Shown here: positions 50,626 to 59,536 of the stretch, piece after piece
Numbering within the stretch: position 1 is the stretch's first letter
Layout of the letters: each line of letters opens with the position of its first letter
Assembly (NCBI GenBank): GCA_021776795.1
Contig: JAJFFC010000012.1
Coordinates: 62,001-126,000 of the forward strand
Length of the DNA stretch: 64,000 nucleotides
Source: Planctomycetota bacterium
GTDB lineage: Bacteria > Planctomycetota > UBA1135
Reading direction: 5' to 3'
Made by a program: the position numbers and the translations under genes
Notes under the pieces: generated by a model
Database searches by the model: none
The model's input: only the letters and a program-made list of their open reading frames with translations
Told to the model about the DNA's origin: nothing

Positions 50626-51414
50626 TTAGTGGCGGGCCCAGCGCCGTTCCAAAGCAGAGCTCACACCCTGCAGGGCCAAGAGTAGCCCCGCCATCGCCAC
50701 AGTCGCAGCGGTGAGCCGCCACCAATGCCCCTGCCCAAGGTCATCGAAAGCCCAAGCATCGGCAATCATGCGCCCCCATGAGGAGCGGTTCTCGATGCCG
50801 ACGCCAAGGAAGCTGAGTACGGCCTCGGCCTTGACCGCATAAATGAACAGCAGCACAAACTGCACACAGGCTATAGGGGCAATCTGCGGCAGGAGATGGC
50901 GCCGGAGTAGCTGGACGAAGCCGGCGCCATGCAGGCGAGCAGCGAGGAAATAGGGAGTGGTGCGCAATTGTTGCACCTCGTTGCGTACGAGGCGCGCGAT
51001 GCCGACCCAACTCACCAGACCAACTGCAACAAACACTCCTGCGAGCCCGCCGCCAAATAACCGGCTAATGAGCATGACCAGGAGGATTCCGGGAATCGCG
51101 GCGACGGAAGCGCTACACCACAACAGAATGCGGTCCACGACGCCGCCGAACCAGCCGGCCAGGAGCCCAACGCCAACTCCCGTCAACACCGCAAGGGTGG
51201 CGGCCAAAATGCCGACCATGAGCGCGATTTCGACGCCCTCCATGGTCATGATGCCGACAGAGCGGCCGAGATGATCCGTACCGAGGAGAGCCTCGGCCCC
51301 TGGCGCCAAGTCGGCGCGTTCCAAAGTTGGGTCTACGGCAGTATGGAATAGCCCGAGAGCTGCGCCTGCGCCAATCAGCAAGTAAATCGATAATACCCAA
51401 GTCCATTTTTTCAT
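50626..51414 (-). CDS. Peptide-type ABC transporter permease (DppC-like)
   Basis: The start at 51414 overlaps the DppB-like stop (ATGA) and gives 262 residues; a longer frame from 51486 lies inside that gene. The family N-terminal domain features LLGTDHLGRSVGIMTMEG, typical of DppC/OppC. It is followed by five helices and the EAA-type loop FLAARLHGAGFVQLLRRHLLPQI. It is the second permease subunit of a dipeptide/oligopeptide importer; substrate unknown. The expected ATPase genes do not follow; the next gene downstream is a flippase. Confidence 0.88.
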   Translation of the reverse strand: MKKWTWVLSIYLLIGAGAALGLFHTAVDPTLERADLAPGAEALLGTDHLGRSVGIMTMEGVEIALMVGILAATLAVLTGVGVGLLAGWFGGVVDRILLWCSASVAAIPGILLVMLISRLFGGGLAGVFVAVGLVSWVGIARLVRNEVQQLRTTPYFLAARLHGAGFVQLLRRHLLPQIAPIACVQFVLLFIYAVKAEAVLSFLGVGIENRSSWGRMIADAWAFDDLGQGHWWRLTAATVAMAGLLLALQGVSSALERRWARH

Positions 51415-52673
51415 GCATGGACCTCCTGGGAAGTATGGCGGCGCAGGCGTGGGTCGGCCCAAGCGGCGAGAGCATCGCCAAGCCAACTTGTGCCGAGGAA
51501 GGCCAAGGCGAAGAGGAAGGTTGCTGCGCGCAAGAAGGCAGTATCGCCAGTTTCGATGGCTCGAAGGAGCGAGTCTCCCAAGCCTGGAATGTCAAAGATG
51601 CGTTCGAGTAACAAGGATCCCATGACCAGGTAGGGCAAGGTGACGGCGAGGAGCGAGGCCAATGGGGCAGCAAGATTGGGCAGAGTGTGGCGCCACCACA
51701 AGCGCCAGGGACGGACGCCGCGGGAGCGCGCAGCCAGGAACCAGCCTTGGTCGAGACGCTCGCGCAAAATGGTGCGATAGAGCAAAAAGTCGGGCCAGGC
51801 CGCCAGCCAAACCCAAAGCAAGATTGGCAAGGCCAAGAGTGGCCACACTGGAGCGCTCCATGGGCGCAAGGGGAACCAGGCCAAGTCGATGAGGAACAAG
51901 CGGCGCAGAAAAAGAATCCATGCCAAGCTCGTCACGGCCATGACCAAAGCGGCGGTGATTTGCAGGCTGCGGTCGGCGCGGCCACGCACGACCACCGCAA
52001 GTTGGGCAAGACCTAGTGCTGCAAGCATGGCCAACAGGAAGGCGGGGATCGACAGCGCCAAGGAGCGCGAGCCTCGCTCCCTTAGCCTTTGGCCGATGTC
52101 ACGACCATCGACATCGGCGCCGAAGTCCAAGCGCAAAAGATTCAGAAATCCTGTGGGGAAGCGTTGCCATAGAGTGGCTTCCTGCGCCCAGCCCAGCGTG
52201 GCGGTGCGGCCGGGGTTCAGGCGCTGCGGATAATCTTGCAACACCTGGTGTAGGCCCTGAACGGAACGCGCCCGATGTTCCTCCGGGCAAAAGCTCTCCA
52301 CCTGGAAATACTCTCCCGAGATGAGGGTCAGTGTGGACGTGAATTCCTGAAGAGTTTCGGCCACGTCGAAGGGGATGGTGGCAACAGTTTCCTCATCGAC
52401 GCGCTGGATTTCAAAGCCATCCTCCACGGCGGCGAGTTGCAAGGTTGGCGAAGACCGCGACAGGCGTAGACGGAGAACCTCTGGGTAATAGCTTTGGTAG
52501 CGCCCACTGCGCAGGCGTGCATAAGACACCGATTGTTGGTTCGCGTGGAGCCCCGCGGAGAGGCGATCTGGATCGCCGATGACCCCGCTATCCAAAACCA
52601 AAAACAGAATGAGGTCGGCGCCGACCACGAGGGACAGCGTGAACAAAAGCCGCCTCAGAAGTCGTGGGATCAA
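51411..52673 (-). CDS. Peptide-type ABC transporter permease (DppB-like) with enlarged first periplasmic loop
   Basis: The 420-residue protein is about 80-100 residues longer than usual DppB (around 340). The extra length lies between helix 1 (about 8-27) and helix 2 (about 205-230), a Glu/Arg-rich loop containing FCPEEHRARSVQGLHQVL that resembles nothing I know. The rest is standard: LNLLRLDFGAD, the EAA loop GWFLAARSRGVRPWRLWWRH and ERIFDIPGLGDSLLRAI. It overlaps both neighbours by four bases, so substrate-binding protein and both permeases form a tight operon. Confidence 0.87.
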   Translation of the reverse strand: MIPRLLRRLLFTLSLVVGADLILFLVLDSGVIGDPDRLSAGLHANQQSVSYARLRSGRYQSYYPEVLRLRLSRSSPTLQLAAVEDGFEIQRVDEETVATIPFDVAETLQEFTSTLTLISGEYFQVESFCPEEHRARSVQGLHQVLQDYPQRLNPGRTATLGWAQEATLWQRFPTGFLNLLRLDFGADVDGRDIGQRLRERGSRSLALSIPAFLLAMLAALGLAQLAVVVRGRADRSLQITAALVMAVTSLAWILFLRRLFLIDLAWFPLRPWSAPVWPLLALPILLWVWLAAWPDFLLYRTILRERLDQGWFLAARSRGVRPWRLWWRHTLPNLAAPLASLLAVTLPYLVMGSLLLERIFDIPGLGDSLLRAIETGDTAFLRAATFLFALAFLGTSWLGDALAAWADPRLRRHTSQEVHA

Positions 52674-54445
52674 TGGGCCAATACGCGATAGGAACGCAGG
52701 TCAAATAGCTCTTGTACCGCAATGGTGACTCCGCCCAACCAAGGCTGGGTCAGAATCATGCTACGGCGGTGGTCGATAGGCACGGCGGGAACTAAGTTCT
52801 CTAATCTGGCACACAGGGCTTGCGCCAGTTTGTTGCGCTCCTCTCCTTCGGCCAGACTGCGGTACTGGCGAAAGAGTTCATCGAACTCAGGATCCGCCAG
52901 ATGACCGAGATTGACACTGGTGCCGACGAGCTCTCCGTAGAAGTTTTGCAGGATCAGTGCGCCATCGGGCCAATCAGGCACCCAAGCGCGGAGGAAGAGC
53001 TGGGCATCGCCAGATTGTGCGCGCTTGACTTGCTCTTGAAAAGGCATCGGGAGTGGTGTCACCCGAATGCCGACTTCGGCAAGCCCGGCCACCACCAAAT
53101 CACCGGTCGAGCGTGACCAAGGGTCGGTGCCGGTCAGCAAAAACTCGAGTGGTTCTAGGCCTTTGCCGCCGGGGAATCCAGCCTGGGCCAAATATGCCTT
53201 CGCTTGTTTGAGATCGCGCTTGCGCCAAGACAACTCGGGTAATTCCTCGGCGCCCAGGATGCCTGGCGCCAAGAAGTTGCGCGCGGGAACAATCGGTAAG
53301 TCTTTGCGAATGGACTGACTCCATGCTTCATAAGGAAAGGCATGGGCAATGGCAAGGCGCAGAAGACGTCTGCGTTGATTGCCTTTGGTGTCGCCAGGGA
53401 TATGACCAATGACTGGATCGTCCATGCCGAAGGCAAGCATGGTCAGGTCGAGATTGTCGATGGCATGTAAGCGATAGCCTTTGCTCGCCCATTGCTCGAG
53501 CAGTTCGAAATTGTCGTTGAGGAAACGCTTGGAGTTCTGCGGGGAGAGACTTAGGCGTGCTGTTGTGCCGCGCAAAAACATCTCTTCTGAAGTTGACGCT
53601 TCGTGGACAACCTGAAATTGGGCTTTCTGCAAATAAGGCTGCCCTCCATTTTCCGCGCCTTCCTGGCCGCGCCATTTTGGCGTGGCGTGCAGAGTGACCT
53701 GCTGTCCAGGAATCCAGTCGGCGAGATAGAAAGCAGCGCTGCCGACTGGTTCGTCAGTCATGTTGCGTTCCTCGTGGCGAGCCGCTTCCGCCGGATAAAC
53801 GCCATAGAATGGCATGGCCAGACGATCGAGCAGGTGAGGGTCTGGTCGTTGCAGGCGCACTCGTAAGTGGTGTGTGCCCAACACTTGAATCCCAGCGATG
53901 CCATTATGTACGGCTTTGGCAAAGGCGGCGTTGGCTTGTGCCGGATCCAAGGCTGCTGTGGAGGCGCGGAATTCTTCGATGCCGACAAACACACCTTCCA
54001 TGGTCCAGTAGCCACCAGAAACATCGCGCGCGTCGGCTTGGCGCAACCAGCTGGTTAATACATCTTGCGCAATGACCGCTCGTTGTGGCTGCTTCCACAG
54101 CGCTGGCGAGAAGGGATCAAAAAAACGTGCCTTAGAGTCGAGTTGAAAATCCCACTGCAGCCCGTCATCGCTTACCGTCCAAGATGTAGCGAGTTGGCCT
54201 TTGATTGAGGGCGGACTAGTGCTCAAATCATAAGTGGTGAGCCCTTCCAGCACTTGGCTTTGCATGATGGCATCAATCACCGGAACGGCGCGGATGGGAT
54301 CGAAACTCTGCGGAGCAACGCGCAAAGTGAACACCACCTTTTGTTCTTTGGCAAGCGCCACGGATACCGCGCTTGGATTGGTTTCCACCTGCACCGCATC
54401 CTGAGCCAGGAGGGTCAGGAGAGCGGCGAAGAGGGGGATGTTCAT
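52670..54445 (-). CDS. Extracellular solute-binding protein, family 5 (peptide ABC importer)
   Basis: The 591-residue protein has a short N-terminal hydrophobic segment (NIPLFAALLTLLAQ) that may be a weak signal or anchor. The SBP_bac_5 pattern is clear: FTLRVAPQSFDPIRAVPVIDAIMQSQVLEGLTTYD, SWTVSDDGLQWDFQL, then VGSAAFYLADWIPGQQVTLHATPKW and the late RQYRSLAEGEERNKLAQAL. It delivers peptides or similar solutes to the two permeases encoded next. The start overlaps the methyltransferase stop, so all four genes are coupled. Confidence 0.88.
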   Translation of the reverse strand: MNIPLFAALLTLLAQDAVQVETNPSAVSVALAKEQKVVFTLRVAPQSFDPIRAVPVIDAIMQSQVLEGLTTYDLSTSPPSIKGQLATSWTVSDDGLQWDFQLDSKARFFDPFSPALWKQPQRAVIAQDVLTSWLRQADARDVSGGYWTMEGVFVGIEEFRASTAALDPAQANAAFAKAVHNGIAGIQVLGTHHLRVRLQRPDPHLLDRLAMPFYGVYPAEAARHEERNMTDEPVGSAAFYLADWIPGQQVTLHATPKWRGQEGAENGGQPYLQKAQFQVVHEASTSEEMFLRGTTARLSLSPQNSKRFLNDNFELLEQWASKGYRLHAIDNLDLTMLAFGMDDPVIGHIPGDTKGNQRRRLLRLAIAHAFPYEAWSQSIRKDLPIVPARNFLAPGILGAEELPELSWRKRDLKQAKAYLAQAGFPGGKGLEPLEFLLTGTDPWSRSTGDLVVAGLAEVGIRVTPLPMPFQEQVKRAQSGDAQLFLRAWVPDWPDGALILQNFYGELVGTSVNLGHLADPEFDELFRQYRSLAEGEERNKLAQALCARLENLVPAVPIDHRRSMILTQPWLGGVTIAVQELFDLRSYRVLAH

Positions 54446-55638
54446 GCGTCTAAAGGTTCCGCGAGGATGCCAACATGGCGGTCCCCAATGCGGGTGGCGA
54501 TGAGCGTGAGCGTGCGTTCGCCGTAGCGTTTTGGCAGGAAGCGTTGTTCCAGCGTCTGCGGTCGCTCGGCAATCCCACGCTTGCGGATGACCAATCGGCC
54601 CACTTCATGCTCGCGCAACAGAGCGCGCATCTTTCGTGGATCAAGCGATTCACTCGCAATTACGCGAAAGCCATCGAGGAATGGATCGGAGATGGCTTCG
54701 TCTCCAGATAGATAGCCAATCTCTGGGTCCAGGTTCCACAGTTTTTTCTCCTCTGCAAAGCGCCCTAGAAGGCCTGCACGCACCAGAGCCGGGTCTGGGT
54801 CGTAGATGTAGGCGGCGATTTCTCCCGTTGGCGCTGCGGCCTGCTCTTCTCCGGCATAGGTTGCACCCTCAGGAAGGATGGTGGCGCGGCGCGTTGCATC
54901 GCCCGCGAGCTTGCCATACCAGAACACATTTTCCTTGGCTTCGCCGCGGTAGGAAATCAGCTCGATTTCATCTGGCGTGGGAAACAGGTCGAGCAAAATG
55001 TCCATATCGACTGCGGGGGAAAGTTTAATCGCGACGCCCTCTCGCCCCTCCACTAGCTTGCGCACGGTCGCCGGATCTGGCGACCAGTCTTCTGGATTCA
55101 TGATGCGGCGACTGCCGCGTCGGCGCGCGGGATCGAGGAATAAAATGCCCTCACCGGGTGGCTCTTCTGCACACAGCGCTTCACGGAAATCAATCTTGTC
55201 GCTGACGCCATGAAGTTCGGCATTTTGCTGGGCATAGAGCAAGGCGATGGCATCTTTGTCGGCAGCATGGACGGTAATGCCAGCCTTGGCCATGGCGATG
55301 GCATCGGCGCCAATGCCACAGCAGCAGTCGTGAAGTTCGCTGACGCCTGCATCGGCAAAACGCTTGGCGCGGTAGGCCGCCACCGGTTCGCTCGAGGCCT
55401 GTTCCAACTGTGCCTTGGTGAAGTACATATCGCGCCCCAGGGCAAACTTATGCACAGCGCGAGTGCGAAGGGCACGGAGCTCGCCCATGGCCTCGGCGAC
55501 CTTCTTGGGGAACATGCCACGAAAGCTCTCTTGAACCGCAAGCGAGTTATCGCCGATGTGCCGGAACATCAGCATGGTGTCCTTAGCGTCGTCTGAGACG
55601 AGGACTTGCGCGGTCTTGAGGTCGAGGCGTACTGCCAT
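54442..55638 (-). CDS. THUMP-like class I SAM-dependent methyltransferase
   Basis: The 398-residue protein has a Rossmann methyltransferase core with SAM motif I LHDCCCGIGADAIAMAKAG (about residues 102-120), an acidic motif II VHAADKDAIALLYA, and a LDPARR motif at the position of the usual catalytic (D/N)PPY-like loop. A C-terminal region (about 300-398, including RLVIRKRGIAERPQTLEQRF) resembles the THUMP-like domain that accompanies this family. The target is probably RNA, but it is not established. It leads the peptide-importer operon; a TAGAAT hexamer lies nine bases before the ATG. Confidence 0.82.
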   Translation of the reverse strand: MAVRLDLKTAQVLVSDDAKDTMLMFRHIGDNSLAVQESFRGMFPKKVAEAMGELRALRTRAVHKFALGRDMYFTKAQLEQASSEPVAAYRAKRFADAGVSELHDCCCGIGADAIAMAKAGITVHAADKDAIALLYAQQNAELHGVSDKIDFREALCAEEPPGEGILFLDPARRRGSRRIMNPEDWSPDPATVRKLVEGREGVAIKLSPAVDMDILLDLFPTPDEIELISYRGEAKENVFWYGKLAGDATRRATILPEGATYAGEEQAAAPTGEIAAYIYDPDPALVRAGLLGRFAEEKKLWNLDPEIGYLSGDEAISDPFLDGFRVIASESLDPRKMRALLREHEVGRLVIRKRGIAERPQTLEQRFLPKRYGERTLTLIATRIGDRHVGILAEPLDA

Positions 55639-55647
55639 ACAGAGGCC

Positions 55648-55653
55648 ATTCTA
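55648..55653 (-). promoter_or_regulatory. TAGAAT, candidate -10 box nine bases before a start codon
   Basis: On the minus strand TAGAAT (five of six to TATAAT) ends nine bases before the methyltransferase ATG, giving a predicted leader of two or three bases. It follows the DUF481 terminator directly. Confidence 0.45.
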
Positions 55654-55658
55654 AGCAA

Positions 55659-55696
55659 GACGCCGCCCAAGCTGCAGGTGCAACTTGGGCGGCGTC
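55659..55696 (-). terminator. Candidate terminator of the DUF481 gene
   Basis: A perfect 13-bp GC-rich stem (55659-55671 with 55684-55696) with a 12-base loop lies 41 bases after the DUF481 stop. Only a short T-rich TTGCTT follows on the minus strand, so efficiency is uncertain. Confidence 0.6.
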
Positions 55697-55737
55697 ATTC
55701 TCGGCACCATTCCAGGGCCGGTTTGCGGTCGTTATCT

Positions 55738-56556
55738 TTAGAAGGTGGTGCTCAGAGCGAGCACGTAACGGCGGTCGGTGGTGCCGAACCCGGCGCTTGG
55801 GTTGGCATCGTATGCGATGTTCACCGAAGCTTCGAGGCTCCAGCTCTCATTGAGGTGGTAAGACAGTCCGAAATCCTGAATGTAGGTTTCGATGTCGCCA
55901 CCGTTGAGGTAGACGCCAGCCGCAGTGAAATCCATGGTTTCGGCCAAGGGCGTTGCCAGGTCGTAAGCCGCGCGGGCTACGCCGCTGGAGTCAGAAAGCG
56001 TTCCGACCTTGTTTTCCGTCACGTAGGAAGCGCCGAGTTCGACGTTGACCTGGGAGTTCTGGAACATGGAGAAGGTGCTGCCTTCGGCGTTATCGAACAT
56101 CGTGAAGCGATGGCCGACACCAATTCCACCAGAGGTCCGCGCTTGCAGGCCGTTTGGCTGATCTTGACGAAGGTCCGCACTGGCATAACCGTACCAATCC
56201 TTGGACTCATCCCAGAAGCGGCGGTAGCCAGCTTCGTATTGATAGAGGCGAGAGTTGGTCGTGGCAATGCCGGTGGACTTATCGGTGGTGCGATCGCCGC
56301 TGTATTGAGCACCAAACCCGAGTTCATCAAGCTTGCCACTCCAATCGAGGCTAAAGCCTGCGGAGCCGGTGGTGGACTCGTTGTTGCCGCCAATCAGGGT
56401 CAAACCAAGGCTGGCCTTGCCAGACCACCCGCTAAACAGGCTTGGCTCTTGGAGCTCAGGAATGCTCAGGACGGTTTCTTCAGGTTGAGAAGGGGTGCTG
56501 CCGCTCTCGACGAGTGGAGCAAGAAGCAAAGTGCTTTGCGCGAGGAGGATGATCAT
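55738..56556 (-). CDS. DUF481 (YdiY-like) outer-membrane beta-barrel protein
   Basis: Start at 56556 gives 272 residues with a signal peptide (IILLAQSTLLLAPLV); an upstream frame to 56664 is rejected. The body is a series of amphipathic beta strands with DUF481 features: GWSGKASLGLTLIGGNNESTTG, YRRFWDESKDWYGYASADL, VGHRFTMFDNAEGSTFSMF. The protein ends in an aromatic residue (LALSTTF), as outer-membrane barrels do. Function of DUF481 is unknown; YdiY is acid-induced in E. coli. It is divergent from the HD-GYP gene across 75 bases, and a GGAAAGG lies about 12 bases before its start. Confidence 0.85.
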   Translation of the reverse strand: MIILLAQSTLLLAPLVESGSTPSQPEETVLSIPELQEPSLFSGWSGKASLGLTLIGGNNESTTGSAGFSLDWSGKLDELGFGAQYSGDRTTDKSTGIATTNSRLYQYEAGYRRFWDESKDWYGYASADLRQDQPNGLQARTSGGIGVGHRFTMFDNAEGSTFSMFQNSQVNVELGASYVTENKVGTLSDSSGVARAAYDLATPLAETMDFTAAGVYLNGGDIETYIQDFGLSYHLNESWSLEASVNIAYDANPSAGFGTTDRRYVLALSTTF

Positions 56557-56631
56557 GGGATGTGAAGACCTTTCCGGCCTTTGGGAACCAGACATTTTAA
56601 GGAATCCGCGGCAAATTCCGATAGGAATTCG

Positions 56632-58098
56632 ATGTCTTCCGCCTTTCAAAGGGTTCGCCGCCAATCAGCGGCGACAAGCCCTCGTCCGCGTGATTATCGC
56701 GGCAGTTCCGCCTTCCGGGTGGCGCTGGCCGCTGGCGTTCTCGCTGCTGTGGTGAGCTGGCTTGGTGGGCAGTATTTGGTCGAAGCCCAATACAGAGAGG
56801 AATCCAAGGAAATCGGAAATTATTTGGAGGGGATGGGCAGCAAGCTCTCCCAAGACTTAGTGGTGTCTCTGGATCATGGAGATTTGGATGCAGCCCTGGG
56901 CGTAATCCAAACACAATTGAGCCGATATCCTGGCGCGAACGCAGCGGTTTTGGATGCCGAGGGGCAACTATTGGTGGGACCGCTCTCCACCAATACCTGG
57001 GACGCGCTGCGTTCTCATAAGGACTTGGGAATTCCAGGCCTTCATCGTGGTCGCCTTGGCGACACCCGTGCGGTGGAATGGCACGGCAGTATCTTCGGGC
57101 GCCAAGAGTCTTTGGGGACTCTGGCGTTGCGCCTTCCTGTTCCTGGCCCGGTTTGGGCAGGTGCCCTGTTTAACTTCACCGCAGCGACCAGTTTGTTCGC
57201 GGCAGTGGTGGCCTTCCTCTATCTCAGTTCAGCTTTCCGCGGCGTGGCTGGTTTGCGCCGTGTGTTAGAGCGGATTTCTCAAGGGGATTACTGTGAACGT
57301 GCCGCCGTCGTCGGTTGCTCTGAAATCAAGACCCTGATTCGTGACACTCATCATGCGCTCGATTCCTTCATCTTGGCGGGAGAAGAAGCACACAAGGTTT
57401 ATGTCGAAACCGCGATTGCCTTAAGCAAAACGATTGAAGCCAAAGATCGCTATACCAGTGGTCATAGTCAGCGCGTTGCGGTGTACTCCATCGAAATGGG
57501 CAATGCCATTGGATTGCCTCCAGAACGTGTCGAAACCCTACGTTTGGGCGCTTTGCTGCATGACATCGGCAAAGTTTCTACGCCCGACCATGTGCTGTTG
57601 AAGCCTGGTGCATTGACGGATGAAGAGTTTGAATTGATGAAGAAGCACCCGATGGCAGGCGACCGTATTTTGTCGGCGATTCCCGGTTTGCGCGACATGG
57701 CCGACATCGCACGCAGTCACCATGAAAAATGGGATGGCTCTGGTTATCCCATGGGGGTGAGTGGCGATTCGATTCCACTGGAAGGAAGGATTGTGGCGAT
57801 TGCCGACGCTTACGATGCCTTGGTCACCAAGCGCAGTTACAAGCCTGCGATGCCGGTGGCAAAAGCACTGGCCATCTTAGAGAAAGATGCTGGATCGCAC
57901 TTTGACCCGGATTTGGTCCAGGTATTTGTGGCGATGAAGCGCAACGGTCAGGGCTACAAGCCTTTGAAGAAAGGCGAGGCCTCGATGGAAGCCAAGACCA
58001 AGGCCAACCCTCAAACCGAACTTAAAGCGGAGGCCGAGCTGCCCAATGTGGAGCCTAAATCAGTGGATGATGCGAGCGCCCAGGAAACGGCCGAATGA
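56632..58098 (+). CDS. Membrane HD-GYP protein, probable c-di-GMP phosphodiesterase
   Basis: The ATG at 56632 gives 488 residues. A first helix (about 26-44) and a second (about 180-200) bracket a periplasmic sensor region of roughly 135 residues, then a HAMP-like linker. The HD-GYP domain has intact motifs: LGALLHDIGKVSTPDHVLLKPG and SHHEKWDGSGYP, plus VAIADAYDALVTKRSYK. Intact residues predict hydrolysis of c-di-GMP in response to an envelope signal. The C-terminal 45 residues are Lys/Glu/Ala-rich and low in complexity. It diverges from the DUF481 gene, whose product may share its regulation. Confidence 0.9.
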   Translation: MSSAFQRVRRQSAATSPRPRDYRGSSAFRVALAAGVLAAVVSWLGGQYLVEAQYREESKEIGNYLEGMGSKLSQDLVVSLDHGDLDAALGVIQTQLSRYPGANAAVLDAEGQLLVGPLSTNTWDALRSHKDLGIPGLHRGRLGDTRAVEWHGSIFGRQESLGTLALRLPVPGPVWAGALFNFTAATSLFAAVVAFLYLSSAFRGVAGLRRVLERISQGDYCERAAVVGCSEIKTLIRDTHHALDSFILAGEEAHKVYVETAIALSKTIEAKDRYTSGHSQRVAVYSIEMGNAIGLPPERVETLRLGALLHDIGKVSTPDHVLLKPGALTDEEFELMKKHPMAGDRILSAIPGLRDMADIARSHHEKWDGSGYPMGVSGDSIPLEGRIVAIADAYDALVTKRSYKPAMPVAKALAILEKDAGSHFDPDLVQVFVAMKRNGQGYKPLKKGEASMEAKTKANPQTELKAEAELPNVEPKSVDDASAQETAE

Positions 58099-58174
58099 GG
58101 CCTGCGCTGGGCCGCGTTGACCCGTAGGCACGGGGCAAGGACACTAGGCCCACCCTCCGGGTCCCTGCTCCTCC

Positions 58175-59536
58175 ATGTTCCGCCGCCACCGTTCCGCCTT
58201 TCTTGAACACATGGCCGACGGCGACCTCGCCCTTTTTCTGGGCGCGAGTCTTGCTGTTCGTAACCATGATGTTGACTACCCCTTTCGCCAAGATTCCACC
58301 TTTTGGTATCTGACCGGCTGCCCCGAACCCGACTCCATGCTGATGCTGGCGAAGGGCGTCGAGGGCGTTCCTGAAGAAACTTTGTTCGTGCTCCCGCGGG
58401 ACCCGGCCAAGGAAACTTGGACCGGTCGCCGCATGGGTCCCGAAGGCGCCACGGAGCACCTGGGCTTTGCCGCGGCGCAATCGCGTGAGTCCTTTCGTGA
58501 GACTGCGGCCAAGGCCATGGCTCAGGCTGATCGCCTTTGGTACCGCCTCGGTGCCGATGCTCGCCTAGATGATTTTGTGCGCGATACTCAAAACGATTTG
58601 CGCAAGCAAGCCCGCCTAGGTTTGGCGCCGATGGAGGAAATGCTCGACCCCGGTCCGGTGGTCGATGAGCTTCGCTTATTCAAGAGCGAAGACGAGCTTA
58701 CGCTCATGCGTCGCGCGGCGGCAATTTCCGCCGAAGCGCATTTGCTCGGAATGGCTCAAGTCAAGCCGGGCATGTACGAATATGAGCTCGAAGCGCTTTA
58801 CCACTACACCTTCCGGCGGCATGGTTGCGCCGACAGTGGCTGGGCCTATCCCTCAATTGTGGCCGGGGGCGATAACGCCAACATTTTGCACTACACCAAT
58901 AACGATCAAATCTTCCGCGATGGTGATTTGGTGTTGGTCGATGCCGGTGGTGAGTACCAGGGATACGCGGCGGACATCACCCGCACCTTCCCGGTCAATG
59001 GCCACTTCTCTGATCCACAGAAGGCAGTTTATGAAGTGGTGCTGGCGGCGCAGTTAGCGGGCATCGATGCGGTGCGCGCGGGCAATGAATATCACGAGAG
59101 CCATACCCGCGCAGTTCAGGAGTTGGCCAAGGGATTGGTTGATCTTGGCATTGTGCAGACTTCGGTGGAGGAATGCTTGGAGAGCGAGAGTTACAAGCGT
59201 TGGTACATGCACAATACCGGGCACTGGATTGGTCTCGATGTGCATGATTGCGGTGCCTACCGCCACGACGGTCTTTCGCGACCGCTCGAACCTGGCATGG
59301 TGCTGACGATTGAACCTGGCTTGTACATTCCTGCCGCTGACGACACCGTGCCGGAAGAGTTCCGTGGCATTGGTGTGCGGATTGAAGACGATATCCACGT
59401 CACAGGTGGCGATCCCGAAGTGTTGACTGCTGCCGTAGTCAAGACCGTTGCCGATGTCGAAGCTGCATGTGCGGCAACCCGGCTGATGCCGCCGACCCTA
59501 GAAGACGCACCGCTCGCGAGCGGAGCCCTAACATGA
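58175..59536 (+). CDS. pepP: Xaa-Pro aminopeptidase (M24B family)
   Basis: The 453-residue protein has an AMP_N N-terminal domain (DYPFRQDSTFWYLTGCPEPDSML) and a pita-bread catalytic domain. The five metal ligands appear in order: Asp in LVLVDAGGEY, Asp in AADITRTFPV, His in GHWIGLDVHD, Glu in TIEPGLYIP and Glu in GVRIEDDIHV. It removes N-terminal residues preceding proline in the cytoplasm. The stop overlaps the ABC ATPase start (ATGA). The ATG has no Shine-Dalgarno sequence. Confidence 0.93.
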   Translation: MFRRHRSAFLEHMADGDLALFLGASLAVRNHDVDYPFRQDSTFWYLTGCPEPDSMLMLAKGVEGVPEETLFVLPRDPAKETWTGRRMGPEGATEHLGFAAAQSRESFRETAAKAMAQADRLWYRLGADARLDDFVRDTQNDLRKQARLGLAPMEEMLDPGPVVDELRLFKSEDELTLMRRAAAISAEAHLLGMAQVKPGMYEYELEALYHYTFRRHGCADSGWAYPSIVAGGDNANILHYTNNDQIFRDGDLVLVDAGGEYQGYAADITRTFPVNGHFSDPQKAVYEVVLAAQLAGIDAVRAGNEYHESHTRAVQELAKGLVDLGIVQTSVEECLESESYKRWYMHNTGHWIGLDVHDCGAYRHDGLSRPLEPGMVLTIEPGLYIPAADDTVPEEFRGIGVRIEDDIHVTGGDPEVLTAAVVKTVADVEAACAATRLMPPTLEDAPLASGALT

